In this document: piece after piece, positions 51,645 to 61,066 of the stretch
How the letters are laid out: the number at the start of each line of letters is the position of its first letter
Position numbering within the stretch: the stretch's first letter is position 1
DNA from: Lactonifactor sp050944855
GTDB lineage: Bacteria > Bacillota > Clostridia > Lachnospirales > Lachnospiraceae
DNA length: 64,000 nt
Assembly: GCA_050944855.1 (NCBI GenBank)
Contig: JBMNRU010000002.1
Span: forward strand, 1 to 64,000
Reading direction: 5' to 3'
Made by a program: the position numbers and the translations under genes
The notes under the pieces: model-generated
The model's input: only the letters and a program-made list of their open reading frames with translations
Database searches by the model: none
Told to the model about the DNA's origin: nothing

Positions 51645-52501
51645 ACCTCTTCCCCCTTCACAATGAGCAGCATAATCTCCTCAATAGAGGCCCTGTCCAC
51701 CACCATCTCCTGATGTAACTCTGCAAAAACCTCCCGATTATCAATGAGTACCTCGTAATTGAAAGAATTTTTCCTTACACCCCGCACATGGCGGGCATCT
51801 ATTTTTTCATAATCTTCTCTGGTGCATCGAACCACACCATAGTCATATAATAACTGATCTTTACTCTCCGTAAAAACCACTTTTCCCTGATGGAGAAACG
51901 TAATATAATCTGCCACTTTTTCCAGATCTGAAGTAATATGAGTGGAAAACAATAGGGTGCACTGCTCATCCTGAATAAATTCCATCATCATATCCAATAT
52001 CTCATCACGAACAATAGGATCCAGACCGCTGGTAGCCTCATCAAAAAATAACAGCCTCGCTCCATGAGACATAGCCACTGCAATCTGCAGTTTCATCTTC
52101 ATCCCTTTCGAATACTCTTTGATTACTTTTTTCTCCTGAATGTGAAAGCGTTCCAATAACCTTATATACTTCTCCTGATCCCAACTCTGATAGACCTGCT
52201 GCATCACTTTGGAAATATGCAGTGCAGTTGCATTTTGCGGATATTTACACTCATCCATGACCACACCCAGATCATTTCTCCACTGAGGGGACAACGTTTC
52301 GGCTTCCTTTCCATAAATCTGTACACTTCCGCTATCCTGAAATACCAATCCCAGGATGCATTTAATCAGAGTAGATTTTCCTGCTCCATTCTCTCCCACA
52401 AGCCCCATAATACAGCCGGTAGGGATCGTAAGATCAATTTTATCCAGCGTAAATCCGGTATAATGTTTTACCAGACCTTTTACCTCAACTGCTGTTTCCA
52501 T
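51641..52501 (-). CDS. ABC transporter ATP-binding protein (YtrB-like)
   Basis: 286 residues. Walker A is VGENGAGKSTLIKC, signature variant YSKGMKMKLQIAVAM, Walker B LLFFDEATSGLDP and switch His STHITSDL. The YSKGMKMKL signature is typical of GntR-controlled YtrB-type ATPases. It begins two bases after the GntR stop with AGGAGGAATA upstream. Confidence 0.93.
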   Translation of the reverse strand: METAVEVKGLVKHYTGFTLDKIDLTIPTGCIMGLVGENGAGKSTLIKCILGLVFQDSGSVQIYGKEAETLSPQWRNDLGVVMDECKYPQNATALHISKVMQQVYQSWDQEKYIRLLERFHIQEKKVIKEYSKGMKMKLQIAVAMSHGARLLFFDEATSGLDPIVRDEILDMMMEFIQDEQCTLLFSTHITSDLEKVADYITFLHQGKVVFTESKDQLLYDYGVVRCTREDYEKIDARHVRGVRKNSFNYEVLIDNREVFAELHQEMVVDRASIEEIMLLIVKGEEV

Positions 52502-52503
52502 AA

Positions 52504-52878
52504 CTATTCCTCCTCGTAAAGAGTATCCAATATTTCCAGCAATTCGTCTTTGGGAATATGGTGCTGTCTGCTAATGTCCACCGCTTTCATCAGATACTCT
52601 TCAATACTGCGCAGCTGTTCTTCCCGTAACAATTCTTTATTGGTTCCGGCCACAAAGCTGCCCTTTCCCACCTGCGTGACAATAAATCCATCCCTTTCCA
52701 GGTCTTCATATGCCCGCTTTGTAGTAATTACACTTATCTTCAATTCCTTCGCCAGAAAGCGCATAGAAGGAAGGGCGTCCCCCTCTTTCAGTTCTCCTGA
52801 CATAATCATCTGCTTCAGCTGAGAAGTAATCTGTTCATAGATCGGCTTCCCGCTGGAATTGCTAATGATAATATTCAT
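52504..52878 (-). CDS. GntR family regulator, YtrA subfamily
   Basis: About 124 residues. The winged helix is GDALPSMRFLAKELKISVITTKRAYEDLERDGFI. The short C-terminal dimer helices are typical of YtrA, with no ligand domain. ATG 52878 (MNIIISNSSG) follows CGGGAG. It is the first gene of the ABC operon and lies just after a perfect TTGTATATA/TATATACAA palindrome, so autorepression is expected; YtrA repressors respond to cell-wall antibiotics. Confidence 0.92.
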   Translation of the reverse strand: MNIIISNSSGKPIYEQITSQLKQMIMSGELKEGDALPSMRFLAKELKISVITTKRAYEDLERDGFIVTQVGKGSFVAGTNKELLREEQLRSIEEYLMKAVDISRQHHIPKDELLEILDTLYEEE

Positions 52879-52911
52879 ACTGTATCTCCCGTTCACATGT
52901 GTTTTGTTTGA

Positions 52912-52934
52912 TTGTATATATACAGTATATACAA
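52912..52934. promoter_or_regulatory. Probable YtrA/GntR operator
   Basis: TTGTATATA (52912-52920), TACAG, TATATACAA (52926-52934). Perfect nine-base arms about 34 bases before the GntR start, also spanning the region where a -10 or -35 would lie. Confidence 0.7.
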
Positions 52935-53046
52935 TATATACACACATGTCAACTATTTTTTTACGAAGAGGTGAGATAAACTGGAAATTTACAACTCTTG
53001 AACTGATCTTTTATAAATGAAACATGAGATGCAGCAAAACGAAAAA

Positions 53047-53193
53047 GCCTCTCTGTGAAAAGCATGTTGACAAGCGAGTCCGAAAATCCAGCGTCTAGTA
53101 AGCACTTATACTCGAAGGCTTTCCTGAGAGTATTAGGTGCGTCTTGACGCTTAGTTAAGGAAGAGCGCTTTGCTTTCCACAGAGAGACTTTTT
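53047..53193. ncRNA. Structured noncoding RNA candidate, family not identified
   Basis: The ends GCCTCTCTGTG (53047-53057) and CACAGAGAGAC (53178-53188) pair with one mismatch, continue inward as AAAGCA/TGCTTT and AAGCG/CGCTT (53072-53076 with 53166-53170), and are bordered by T-runs for either direction. Inside, ATACTC-GA-AGG-CTTT-CCT-GA-GAGTAT forms a hairpin with tandem G-A pairs, and AGCGTC can pair with GACGCT elsewhere, in competition with a local GCGTC/GACGC hairpin. No open frame fits. The complexity suggests a conserved RNA class, such as a raiA-motif/CsfG-like clostridial RNA, which I cannot confirm. The strand is unresolved; the flanking genes are on the minus strand. Confidence 0.6.
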
Positions 53194-53229
53194 CTACTTA
53201 GCCGCTTTTTAATGTTTCGTTACAAGAAT

Positions 53230-53823
53230 TTATACAAAGCCAAAGGAAACAATCCACTCTTTTATTCCGATCAGGCCCAGGCTGTAGAGAAAAATAGACA
53301 TGGGTTTTCCCAGTACAATGATCATCAAAAATGTCTTCATTCGCATTTTGGTCAGCCCTGCAATGCAGCACAGCAGATCATCCGGCGCAACCGGCAAAAA
53401 AATAGCGGCTGCAAAGGCCTTTGTAAATGCTTCCCCTTTATCCAGCCAGCCTATGTATTTGTTATATGACCGTTTTGAAACTACACTCTGCACAAACGTA
53501 CGGCCATACTTTCTGGAAAGCGCAAATATTGCGACAGATCCCAGACATATCCCCGTATAATTATATACAAATCCCCATAAAGGTCCAAATATCAACACAC
53601 CTCCCAGGCATCCCACCGCTCCGGGCAATATAGGAATGACTACCTGTACGATCTGTATCCCAATGAAGATCAACGGAGCCAGAATGCCAAAGGGCTGCAA
53701 AAAACTTTCCAGGGCCTCCTGCGACACAAAGATTTTTGTTTGTATTCCATATATAATAAAAGCCAGACATGCCAACAAACCTGCTATTGTACATATCTGC
53801 ATGATTGCTTTCGTTCTCTCCAT
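53230..53823 (-). CDS. TVP38/TMEM64 (DedA-like) membrane protein
   Basis: About 197 residues. Typical SNARE-associated (VTT/DedA) fold with a helical hairpin motif: LGGVLIFGPLWGFVYNYTGI and the later FLPVAPDDLLCCIAGLTKM, where FxPxxPDD is conserved. About six membrane helices. ATG 53823 (MERTKAIMQ) follows AGGAAGAAGG. Such proteins move lipids or undecaprenyl phosphate across the membrane. It is downstream of two glycolipid glycosyltransferase genes with a 16-base gap, so likely one operon. Confidence 0.88.
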   Translation of the reverse strand: MERTKAIMQICTIAGLLACLAFIIYGIQTKIFVSQEALESFLQPFGILAPLIFIGIQIVQVVIPILPGAVGCLGGVLIFGPLWGFVYNYTGICLGSVAIFALSRKYGRTFVQSVVSKRSYNKYIGWLDKGEAFTKAFAAAIFLPVAPDDLLCCIAGLTKMRMKTFLMIIVLGKPMSIFLYSLGLIGIKEWIVSFGFV

Positions 53824-53839
53824 CCCTTCTTCCTTTCTT

Positions 53840-54874
53840 TTATCTATCCCATTTTTCCATAAGTATCCGGCAATAAAACTGTTTCCACATGCTGCCCACA
53901 TGTTCTCTGCTGTAGAATCTGCTTCCTGCCGCAGAGGCATGACAGGCTTCCAAATACACCTGGGGATCCTGCTGTAAACGGGTCAGCAGTTCCTGAAATG
54001 CTTTTATATTTTTTCCTTTTTGCACGTAATGATGCAGAATTGGTTCATATAAAGAAAGATCCCGGACAACCACCGGCAAATGGCAGCTCATGGCCTCCAA
54101 AATGGTCATGGGAAACAATTCCTCATAAGAAGGAAGCAAAAACACATCCGCCATATTATAGATCCCATTCATCTTATCCCGGTCCACCATTCCAAGAAAA
54201 TGCAGATTTGACGGCAGATCCTGCAGTGCTTTTTTAATTTCCTCATACCCGTCAGAGATTTTTCCAAAGGAAAATCCGCCTGCCCATAAAAACTCATACT
54301 GCGGAAGCCGTTTTGCTAATTCAATATAATCCAGCACACCTTTTCTCTTTTGCAGCTGGCCGGCACAGAGCACAACAAAGGCGGACTCGTCCAGCTCATA
54401 TTCTCCGCGAAGAGTCCTGCGCTCTTTGGCCGACAGAGGATAAAACTGCTCTTCCGATACATAATTCGGAATATAGGTTACTTTCTCTTCGGGTATTCCA
54501 TAGCCTTTTAAGGCATCTATAAAACAGGGATTTACTGTCACCAGATAATCCATCTGTTTATAAAAGGAAATCATATATTTATAAAAAACAGATTTCGCAA
54601 AGGACGGAAGCTGAATACTATTCTCCACCGTTTCCGGCAGAAAATGAACCATCCCTACCGTAATCCCCTGCTTCTTATGCACTTTTGCAGGAAGATAATA
54701 CTCCGGATTCAGAGAATGATACTGGGTAATCTGACAGGGCTTCTTTGCATTTTCCAATATTTCAAATCCTGCTTTCATCACCTCACGAACCAATGCCACC
54801 TGCTCATCGTGAGCGGATAAAACCCCATGTCCTTTCACCATATCCGCTTTCGACTTCATGTTGATGCGATACAT
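53840..54874 (-). CDS. Glycosyltransferase family 4, likely second sugar of a diglycosyl-lipid
   Basis: About 344 residues. GT4 donor region is VLCAGQLQKRKGVLDYIELA and the E-x7-E motif LPSYEELFPMTILEAMSCH. The acceptor half begins YRINMKSKADMVKGHGVLSA. ATG 54874 follows AAAGGAG and overlaps the end of the upstream glycosyltransferase. The pair resembles monoglucosyl- and diglycosyl-diacylglycerol synthases that supply glycolipids and lipoteichoic acid anchors; the exact sugars are not seen. Confidence 0.85.
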   Translation of the reverse strand: MYRINMKSKADMVKGHGVLSAHDEQVALVREVMKAGFEILENAKKPCQITQYHSLNPEYYLPAKVHKKQGITVGMVHFLPETVENSIQLPSFAKSVFYKYMISFYKQMDYLVTVNPCFIDALKGYGIPEEKVTYIPNYVSEEQFYPLSAKERRTLRGEYELDESAFVVLCAGQLQKRKGVLDYIELAKRLPQYEFLWAGGFSFGKISDGYEEIKKALQDLPSNLHFLGMVDRDKMNGIYNMADVFLLPSYEELFPMTILEAMSCHLPVVVRDLSLYEPILHHYVQKGKNIKAFQELLTRLQQDPQVYLEACHASAAGSRFYSREHVGSMWKQFYCRILMEKWDR

Positions 54875-56015
54875 AGCCAAGCTCCTTTCTGTATAAACGT
54901 TCCAGTGCATTCCCAAAGGTCCAGGAAGAAAATTCCATAACAGAATCTCCCGCATGGTCTTTCAAAGACAAATAAAAAGGATAAATAGAAAACATTTCAT
55001 CAATAAAATGGAAGAATTCTTCTTCTGATTCATATTGATAACCGTTATAGCCATCGATCAGCACGTGATCCAGGCAGGGATCCTTCCGGCACAAAGCAGG
55101 CACCTTGCTGGCCAAAGCCTCAATATAAGTAAGCCCCTGTGTTTCACTGTTGGAAGCACTGACAAACACATCTCCCAGCTGATAATATTTCCACACCCGG
55201 TCACATGCTATCATACCCGTGAAAACCACCTGTTCTTTGATTCCCAGCTGTTCTGCCAGCCGTTCCAATTTCTCCCGATGCGGGCCATCCCCCACAAGAA
55301 GCAAGGTCAGATCCCGCTCTTTGCGATGACTTACATATGTCAGCAGTTCCTCCAGATTTTTTTCCTTTGCCAGACGTCCCACGCTGACCAGCACTTTTTG
55401 ATCCGGTGCAATGCCCAGACACTTTCGCAGCAGCATCCGTTCTTCTTCCGGCAGCTGCTGTGTATATTTCTGCAAGGCAATTCCCGTAGGAATCACCTCG
55501 ATAGGCGCTGACACCTTGTATCCTTTCAAAAGCCCCTGCACCTTCTGCGTAGGTGCAACCACCACACTGACCTTTTTCAGCAAGGTCCTGGTCCATAGCG
55601 ATACTGCTTTTTTCCCCAGTGTTTCACTGGGCGAAAAATAATGGGTATAGTCTTCATATACGGTGTGATAAGTATGTATCAACGGACACCGGCAGCATCG
55701 GCTGATCTTCACTGCATAGTGGTAAGTGGTAAATTCGGATTGAGAATGAACAATATCAGGACTCCAGTCTATCAATTCTGCCACGATCTCATTCACGGAA
55801 CCAACAGCTACCCTGGCACCCGGATAAATTCCTTCCACACTCACAGATTTCATATAATAAACTCCTTGTCTCCTATAAGAATTTCCCGTAGACGACAGAG
55901 TCAATATCTTTACTTCATGTCCCCGTTCTTCCATTTCTTTTCTCAGATTGCATACGGATGTAACAACGCCATTAATCACCGGAAGATAACAGTCCGTCGT
56001 GATTAGTATTTTCAT
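54804..56015 (-). CDS. Glycosyltransferase family 4, likely diacylglycerol glucosyltransferase
   Basis: 403 residues. The N-terminus ITTDCYLPVINGVVTSV is the hallmark of 1,2-diacylglycerol 3-glucosyltransferases. The nucleotide-sugar region is LVSVGRLAKEKNLEELL, and the E-x7-E motif is ASNSETQGLTYIEALA. No membrane helix; peripheral attachment by basic residues is typical. First gene of the glycolipid operon, with GGGGGATA upstream of the ATG. Confidence 0.88.
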   Translation of the reverse strand: MKILITTDCYLPVINGVVTSVCNLRKEMEERGHEVKILTLSSTGNSYRRQGVYYMKSVSVEGIYPGARVAVGSVNEIVAELIDWSPDIVHSQSEFTTYHYAVKISRCCRCPLIHTYHTVYEDYTHYFSPSETLGKKAVSLWTRTLLKKVSVVVAPTQKVQGLLKGYKVSAPIEVIPTGIALQKYTQQLPEEERMLLRKCLGIAPDQKVLVSVGRLAKEKNLEELLTYVSHRKERDLTLLLVGDGPHREKLERLAEQLGIKEQVVFTGMIACDRVWKYYQLGDVFVSASNSETQGLTYIEALASKVPALCRKDPCLDHVLIDGYNGYQYESEEEFFHFIDEMFSIYPFYLSLKDHAGDSVMEFSSWTFGNALERLYRKELGYVSHQHEVESGYGERTWGFIRSR

Positions 56016-56219
56016 AAATATCCCCCTTGTCTTTTTATTTTATATTTTAGTCCTAAGTTTGATACCTTAACCTGTGTATAGGATATCTCAGGAATATAAA
56101 AATTATAGGGGAGAATTTCTAAAGGTTTGGTAAAGATTTTTATAAGAATTGCTCCATAAATAAGGAGCATATGATATGATAGAGAACAAATATATAAGAT
56201 AAGAAAGGGGAAATGTCCT

Positions 56220-57017
56220 GTGGAAAAACATCATAATCCTGACCGCACAGACCGCGACCGTTTAAAAGGACGCTCTTACGGCAAGACCTCCGGGCAGCCT
56301 TTGCCGGTTCCTATCACCGGCAGTACTTTAAAGATTCTGGCCGCAGTCTTCATGCTCATTGACCATATCGGCGCAGTTATCATAGAACATGGATATTTAA
56401 GGGCCTACAACCAACGTATGCCCGGGGCTCTTACTTATGATCAGATTGTGTTTTTACTGGAAATCGATGATGTGCTTCGTTTTATCGGAAGAATAGCCTT
56501 CCCCATCTTCTGTTTTCTGCTGGTGGAAGGTTTTATTCATACAAAGAATCGAAAGAAATATGCGGCAAGACTGCTGATCTTCGCCCTGCTTGCAGAAATT
56601 CCTTTTGACCTGGCTTTTCGCCACAGTTTTCTGGAATTTACCTATCAAAATGTGATGTTCACCCTTCTCATCGGGCTGCTGATGCTGATGGCGCTGGAAA
56701 AGGCGGCAGATAAACCCATTTTATATCCCGTCATCATTGCCCTGGCTATGTGCGCGGCATACGGCATGCATACAGACTATGACTACAAAGGAATCCTGTT
56801 TATCGCCGTATTATACTTATTACGCTATGAGCCCCTGCTGCAGACAGTTGCAGGCTGTATCTCTCTTCTCTGGGAATGGCCGGCCTGTTTTGCATTCCTG
56901 CCTATCCGGCTCTACAACGGACAGCAGGGACTTCGCATTAAATACTTTTTCTACTGGTTTTATCCGGTACACATACTTGTATTAGCAGGTATCCGATGGT
57001 TTCTGTGCGGTATATAA
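56220..57017 (+). CDS. TraX family membrane protein
   Basis: 265 residues with about eight membrane helices. The core GSTLKILAAVFMLIDHIGAV and RFIGRIAFPIFCFLLVEGF are typical TraX motifs. TraX of F plasmid N-acetylates pilin; chromosomal Clostridia members have no pilus nearby and unknown acyl acceptors. The start is GTG 56220, with AGAAAGGGG nine bases upstream. It ends directly against the converging gene's stop with no terminator in between. Confidence 0.88.
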   Translation: MEKHHNPDRTDRDRLKGRSYGKTSGQPLPVPITGSTLKILAAVFMLIDHIGAVIIEHGYLRAYNQRMPGALTYDQIVFLLEIDDVLRFIGRIAFPIFCFLLVEGFIHTKNRKKYAARLLIFALLAEIPFDLAFRHSFLEFTYQNVMFTLLIGLLMLMALEKAADKPILYPVIIALAMCAAYGMHTDYDYKGILFIAVLYLLRYEPLLQTVAGCISLLWEWPACFAFLPIRLYNGQQGLRIKYFFYWFYPVHILVLAGIRWFLCGI

Positions 57018-57686
57018 CTATTGCTTTTCTACCACTTCACCCTGCTTTTTGTAAATACTGTTCGCAGGCACAACCCCTCTTACAGAAGACAGCGGATAAA
57101 TGTTAGAGTGGCTGCCCACTACCGTACCCGGATTTAATACAGAACCGCAGCCTACTTCTACCTCATCCCCTAACATAGCGCCAAATTTCTTAAGACCAGT
57201 CTCAAAATGCTGGTCTTTTCCTTTTACTACAACCAGCTTTTTATCGGACTTTACATTAGAGGTAATAGAACCTGCACCCATATGAGACTTAAATCCCAAA
57301 ATGGAATCTCCCACGTAATTGTAATGAGGTACCTGTACTTTATCAAACAAAATTACATTTTTCAGTTCGGTAGAGTTGCCCACTACCGCCCCTTCGCCTA
57401 CCAGGGCATTCCCACGGATAAATGCGCAGTGGCGCACTTCTGCTTCTTTTCCGATAATGGCCGGGCCATTGATAAATGCAGTCGGAGCTACCTTTGCAGA
57501 CTTGGCGATCCACACATTTTCTCCCTTCTGCTCATATTCTGCAGGGTCTAAAGTACTTCCGATGGTCAGAATGGTCTCACTGATATGGGGAAGCGCTTCC
57601 CATGGATAGGTTTTGCTTTCCAATAATTCTTTTGCCAGGGTTTTACTTAAGTCATGATACAATTCAGAAATCTTAATCTGTTCCAT
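57018..57686 (-). CDS. Left-handed beta-helix protein, GlmU-like acyltransferase domain only
   Basis: About 222 residues. Hexapeptide repeats run from VWIAKSAKVAPTAFINGPAI to EVGCGSVLNPGTVVGSHSNIYP, giving a left-handed beta helix. There is no nucleotidyltransferase domain, so it corresponds to the C-terminal half of bifunctional UDP-GlcNAc pyrophosphorylase/acetyltransferase GlmU. It may acetylate or bind a sugar or nucleotide. ATG 57686 follows AAAAAGG and overlaps the topB stop by 14 bases. Confidence 0.85.
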   Translation of the reverse strand: MEQIKISELYHDLSKTLAKELLESKTYPWEALPHISETILTIGSTLDPAEYEQKGENVWIAKSAKVAPTAFINGPAIIGKEAEVRHCAFIRGNALVGEGAVVGNSTELKNVILFDKVQVPHYNYVGDSILGFKSHMGAGSITSNVKSDKKLVVVKGKDQHFETGLKKFGAMLGDEVEVGCGSVLNPGTVVGSHSNIYPLSSVRGVVPANSIYKKQGEVVEKQ

Positions 57687-59706
57687 CCTTTTTTCCTCTT
57701 TTCTTTTTTTTATAATATTGAGCGGCATAATCAAAGTACTGCCGCAGCATATACTGGTTATTCAGATTTAACACTCCATTGGTACGGCTTGTGATAAAAT
57801 TCTCTAATTTCACCATATATTCTTCTGATGTGATCTCTCCGTTTGCCACATAGGTCAGCCCTTTTTCCCAGCTGGCTGTCAGTTCCGGGTTAAGCAAAGA
57901 ACGTATGGACGCATTCACCACATCAAAGACCATCTCACCTAACTGTGTGGGTGTGATCACCTGTGTTTTTTTGTTTAACGCCAGATACTGAATCGATACT
58001 AATTTTTTTAATATCTCTGCCCTGGTAGCACTGGTGCCGATGCCGCTTCCTTTGATCTGAGAACGAAGTTCTTCATCCTCGATCAGCTGTCCTGCATTTT
58101 CCATAGCAAGGATCATGGAACCGGATGTATAGCGCTTAGGAGGAGAAGTTTCTCCTTCTTTGATGGAAAAGCCGTCTACCGGCAGCACATCCTTTTTCTT
58201 CAGCTGCTGCAGAGCCGCCAGAAAATCCTGATCACAGATCATATCTTCCTGTTTTTCTGACGTATTTTCCTTTTTCTTCATAAAGGAAGGATCCGCAACC
58301 TTTAAATACCCTTCTTCCTGAAGTACTTTAAAGCTGGCAAATACCTTTTCCTGTCCTATCGCCGCAGTCAATGCAGCCTTCTGATACACCGCCGGCGGAT
58401 AAAAAATGCTTAAGAAACGGCGTACAATAACCTCATAGACCTTCTGTGATACCATCTGCAGACTATGCAGGGCAGACAGCCCCTGTCCTGTAGGAATAAT
58501 GGCATAGTGGTCGGTGATCTGCTTGTCGTTTACATAACGGGTGGATGCGATGTTCTGATAGCTTTTCGCATCCAGAATCTCCTGCACATAAACTGCGGCC
58601 AGCGGATACTTTCCCAATCCCCGTATATTCTTATAAATTTCTTTTGCGACTGCAGTGGAAAGCACGCGGGCATCCGTTCTGGGATAGGTAACCAGCTTTT
58701 TCTCATACAGTTCCTGCACCACGCGAAGGGTTTCATCCGGGCTGATCTTAAAAAGACGGGCACATTCATTCTGCAGTTCCGCCAGATTGAATAACAGCGG
58801 AGCGTTCTTGTTCTCTTTTTTCTTCTCTATCTTATCCACCACAGCATTCACGGGCGGATGGGATGAAAGCCGATCGATCAATTCCTGGGCATGCTTCTTT
58901 TCTTTGAATCCATTTTCCTTATAGAGAAGAGGGGACTGATAATACATACTCCCTGCAACAGCTCTCCATTCCCCGTCAAAGCTATGTCCGTTCACACTCA
59001 GCTTTGCCAGTACACGATAAAACGGTGTCTTCACAAACGCCCGGATCTCCCGCTCTCTTCGCACCACCATGCCCAGCACACAGGTCATCACGCGACCCAC
59101 AGAAATAACAGTAAAACGGGTACCCAGATAATTGGAAATGGTATTGCCATATTTTAGGGACAGCAAACGGGAAAAATTAATCCCCATCAGATAATCTTCC
59201 TTTGCCCGAAGGTAAGCGGCAGCGGATAAATTATCATATGTGCTCAAATCCTTCGCCTCCCGGATTCCTCTCAAAATCTCTTCTTCCGTCTGGGAATCGA
59301 TCCAGACACGACGGCGTTCCTTTGCCGTGACCTTCTTTCCACTCATCATCTCCACCAGACGATAAATATACTCTCCTTCCCGTCCGGAGTCGGTACACAC
59401 ATAGATACAGGCCACATCATCCCGTTTGAGCAAACCGCTTACGATCGCGAACTGCTTTTTCACAGACGGAATTACTTCATACTTAAATTCTTCCGGCAAA
59501 AAGGGCAGGGTATTCAAACTCCACCGCTTATATTTTTCATCATATTTTTCCGGATAGCTCATGGTTACCAAATGGCCCACACACCAGGTAACAATCGTAT
59601 CCTCCGATTCCAGATACCCATCTTTTCGGGATGTAGTTACCTTTAAAGCCTTTGCAAATTCCTGCGCTACACTTGGTTTTTCTGCTATATATAATGATTT
59701 TGGCAT
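57673..59706 (-). CDS. topB: DNA topoisomerase III
   Basis: About 677 residues. Type IA topoisomerase: TOPRIM starts SLYIAEKPSVAQEFAKAL, metal site in CTDSGREGEYIYRLVE, and active-site Tyr in LVTYPRTDARVLS. The late segment IKGSGIGTSATRAEIL is a conserved part of the fold. There is no zinc-finger tail. ATG 59706 (MPKSLYI) is the family start with AAAGGAGAA upstream; the longer frame is not. It decatenates replicating DNA. Confidence 0.94.
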   Translation of the reverse strand: MPKSLYIAEKPSVAQEFAKALKVTTSRKDGYLESEDTIVTWCVGHLVTMSYPEKYDEKYKRWSLNTLPFLPEEFKYEVIPSVKKQFAIVSGLLKRDDVACIYVCTDSGREGEYIYRLVEMMSGKKVTAKERRRVWIDSQTEEEILRGIREAKDLSTYDNLSAAAYLRAKEDYLMGINFSRLLSLKYGNTISNYLGTRFTVISVGRVMTCVLGMVVRREREIRAFVKTPFYRVLAKLSVNGHSFDGEWRAVAGSMYYQSPLLYKENGFKEKKHAQELIDRLSSHPPVNAVVDKIEKKKENKNAPLLFNLAELQNECARLFKISPDETLRVVQELYEKKLVTYPRTDARVLSTAVAKEIYKNIRGLGKYPLAAVYVQEILDAKSYQNIASTRYVNDKQITDHYAIIPTGQGLSALHSLQMVSQKVYEVIVRRFLSIFYPPAVYQKAALTAAIGQEKVFASFKVLQEEGYLKVADPSFMKKKENTSEKQEDMICDQDFLAALQQLKKKDVLPVDGFSIKEGETSPPKRYTSGSMILAMENAGQLIEDEELRSQIKGSGIGTSATRAEILKKLVSIQYLALNKKTQVITPTQLGEMVFDVVNASIRSLLNPELTASWEKGLTYVANGEITSEEYMVKLENFITSRTNGVLNLNNQYMLRQYFDYAAQYYKKKKRGKKDGTD

Positions 59707-59803
59707 AAATTCTCCTTTTTTCACGGTGTACATTATAGCATTTTCCAAAACAGAAAACAACCATCCAAAAAGCATACAGGACAGTACCTCAGAAAAGAAA
59801 AAC

Positions 59804-59831
59804 CTCCCTGTGAAACACTTTTCACAGGGAG
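59804..59831 (-). terminator. Terminator after asd
   Basis: CTCCCTGTGAAA (59804-59815) pairs perfectly with TTTCACAGGGAG (59820-59831), four-base loop, GTTTTTC on the minus strand. Confidence 0.9.
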
Positions 59832-59847
59832 ATAAAACAATCTGCGA

Positions 59848-60933
59848 TTATTTTGCCTGAATATATCCTTGAGCTTTTAATGTCTCTGCACACAGGATCG
59901 CACCGCCGGCTGCGCCGCGGACTGTGTTATGAGCCAAGCCAATAAATTTGAAATCATAAATGGTATCTTCACGAAGACGTCCGATAGAAACGCCCATTCC
60001 CTTTTCATAATTCACATCCAGCTTAACCTGCGGACGGTTATCCTCTTCCAGATACTGAATGTACTGTTTTGGAGCACTCGGAAGTTCTAATTCCTGGGGA
60101 ACGCCACGGAAATTCACTAATTTTTCGATCAGCTGTTCTTTCGTTGGTTTCTTTCTGAATTTTACAAATACAGCTGCTGTATGACCATCTAATACCGGTA
60201 CACGTACACACTGACTGGAGATTTTCGGCTCCTGTGCCTTTACGATCACGCCGTCTTCAATCTTGCCCCACAGTCTTAATGGCTCATCTTCACTCTTCTT
60301 CTCTTCACCGCCAATGTATGGAATGATATTTTCAATCATCTCCGGCCATTCTTTAAAGGTCTTGCCGGAACCAGAAATTGCCTGGTATGTAGTAGCGATC
60401 ACTTCATATGGTTCAAACTCTTTCCATGCTGTCAGCGCCGGTGCATAACTCTGGATAGAGCAGTTTGGTTTTACTGCGATAAATCCGCGTGTGGTGCCAA
60501 GACGTTTTTTCTGGAATTTGATCACATCAAAATGTTCCGGATTAATTTCCGGCACTACCATCGGCACGTCAGGTGTCCATCTGTGCGCACTGTTATTGGA
60601 TACTACAGGTGTCTCTGTTTTTGCATAAGCTTCTTCAATTGCCTGAATTTCTTCCTTTGTCATATCTACAGCAGAAAATACAAAGTCAACAGTAGCAGCT
60701 ACTGCCTCCACATCATGAAGATTCATCACAACTAAATCCTTCACGCCTTCCGGCATAGGACGATCCATTTTCCAACGTGGTCCTACTGCATCTTCGTATC
60801 TTTTTCCTGCGCTTCTTTCACTGGCTGCAACGGTCACTACTTCAAACCATGGATGCTGATCCAGCAAAGAGATAAATCTCTGTCCTACCATACCTGTTGC
60901 GCCTAAAATACCAACTCTTAATTTTTCACTCAT
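59848..60933 (-). CDS. asd: Aspartate-semialdehyde dehydrogenase
   Basis: About 361 residues. Reduces aspartyl phosphate for lysine, threonine and methionine synthesis. NADP loop is VGILGATGMVGQRF; the catalytic Cys is in AVKPNCSIQSYAPAL; the base His region is VPVLDGHTAAVFV. This long form belongs to the archaeal/fungal-like ASADH group, where Cys is followed by SIQ. ATG 60933 follows GAGGAG. No lysine riboswitch is seen upstream. Confidence 0.95.
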   Translation of the reverse strand: MSEKLRVGILGATGMVGQRFISLLDQHPWFEVVTVAASERSAGKRYEDAVGPRWKMDRPMPEGVKDLVVMNLHDVEAVAATVDFVFSAVDMTKEEIQAIEEAYAKTETPVVSNNSAHRWTPDVPMVVPEINPEHFDVIKFQKKRLGTTRGFIAVKPNCSIQSYAPALTAWKEFEPYEVIATTYQAISGSGKTFKEWPEMIENIIPYIGGEEKKSEDEPLRLWGKIEDGVIVKAQEPKISSQCVRVPVLDGHTAAVFVKFRKKPTKEQLIEKLVNFRGVPQELELPSAPKQYIQYLEEDNRPQVKLDVNYEKGMGVSIGRLREDTIYDFKFIGLAHNTVRGAAGGAILCAETLKAQGYIQAK

Positions 60934-61066
60934 AATATTTCTCTCCTCATTTTTCATTTACGCCATTCTTACGTATTTCTTCATGTCTTTATTTGACGTA
61001 CATCTGTCTTTCATGGACACTATACTATAACAATCCGCGAAAAAATGCAAGTCTTTTTTCAAAAAT

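Noticed and set aside
60934..61066. Lysine riboswitch or T-box before asd
   Set aside because: The gap is only 133 bases and no conserved riboswitch or T-box element could be found by eye.
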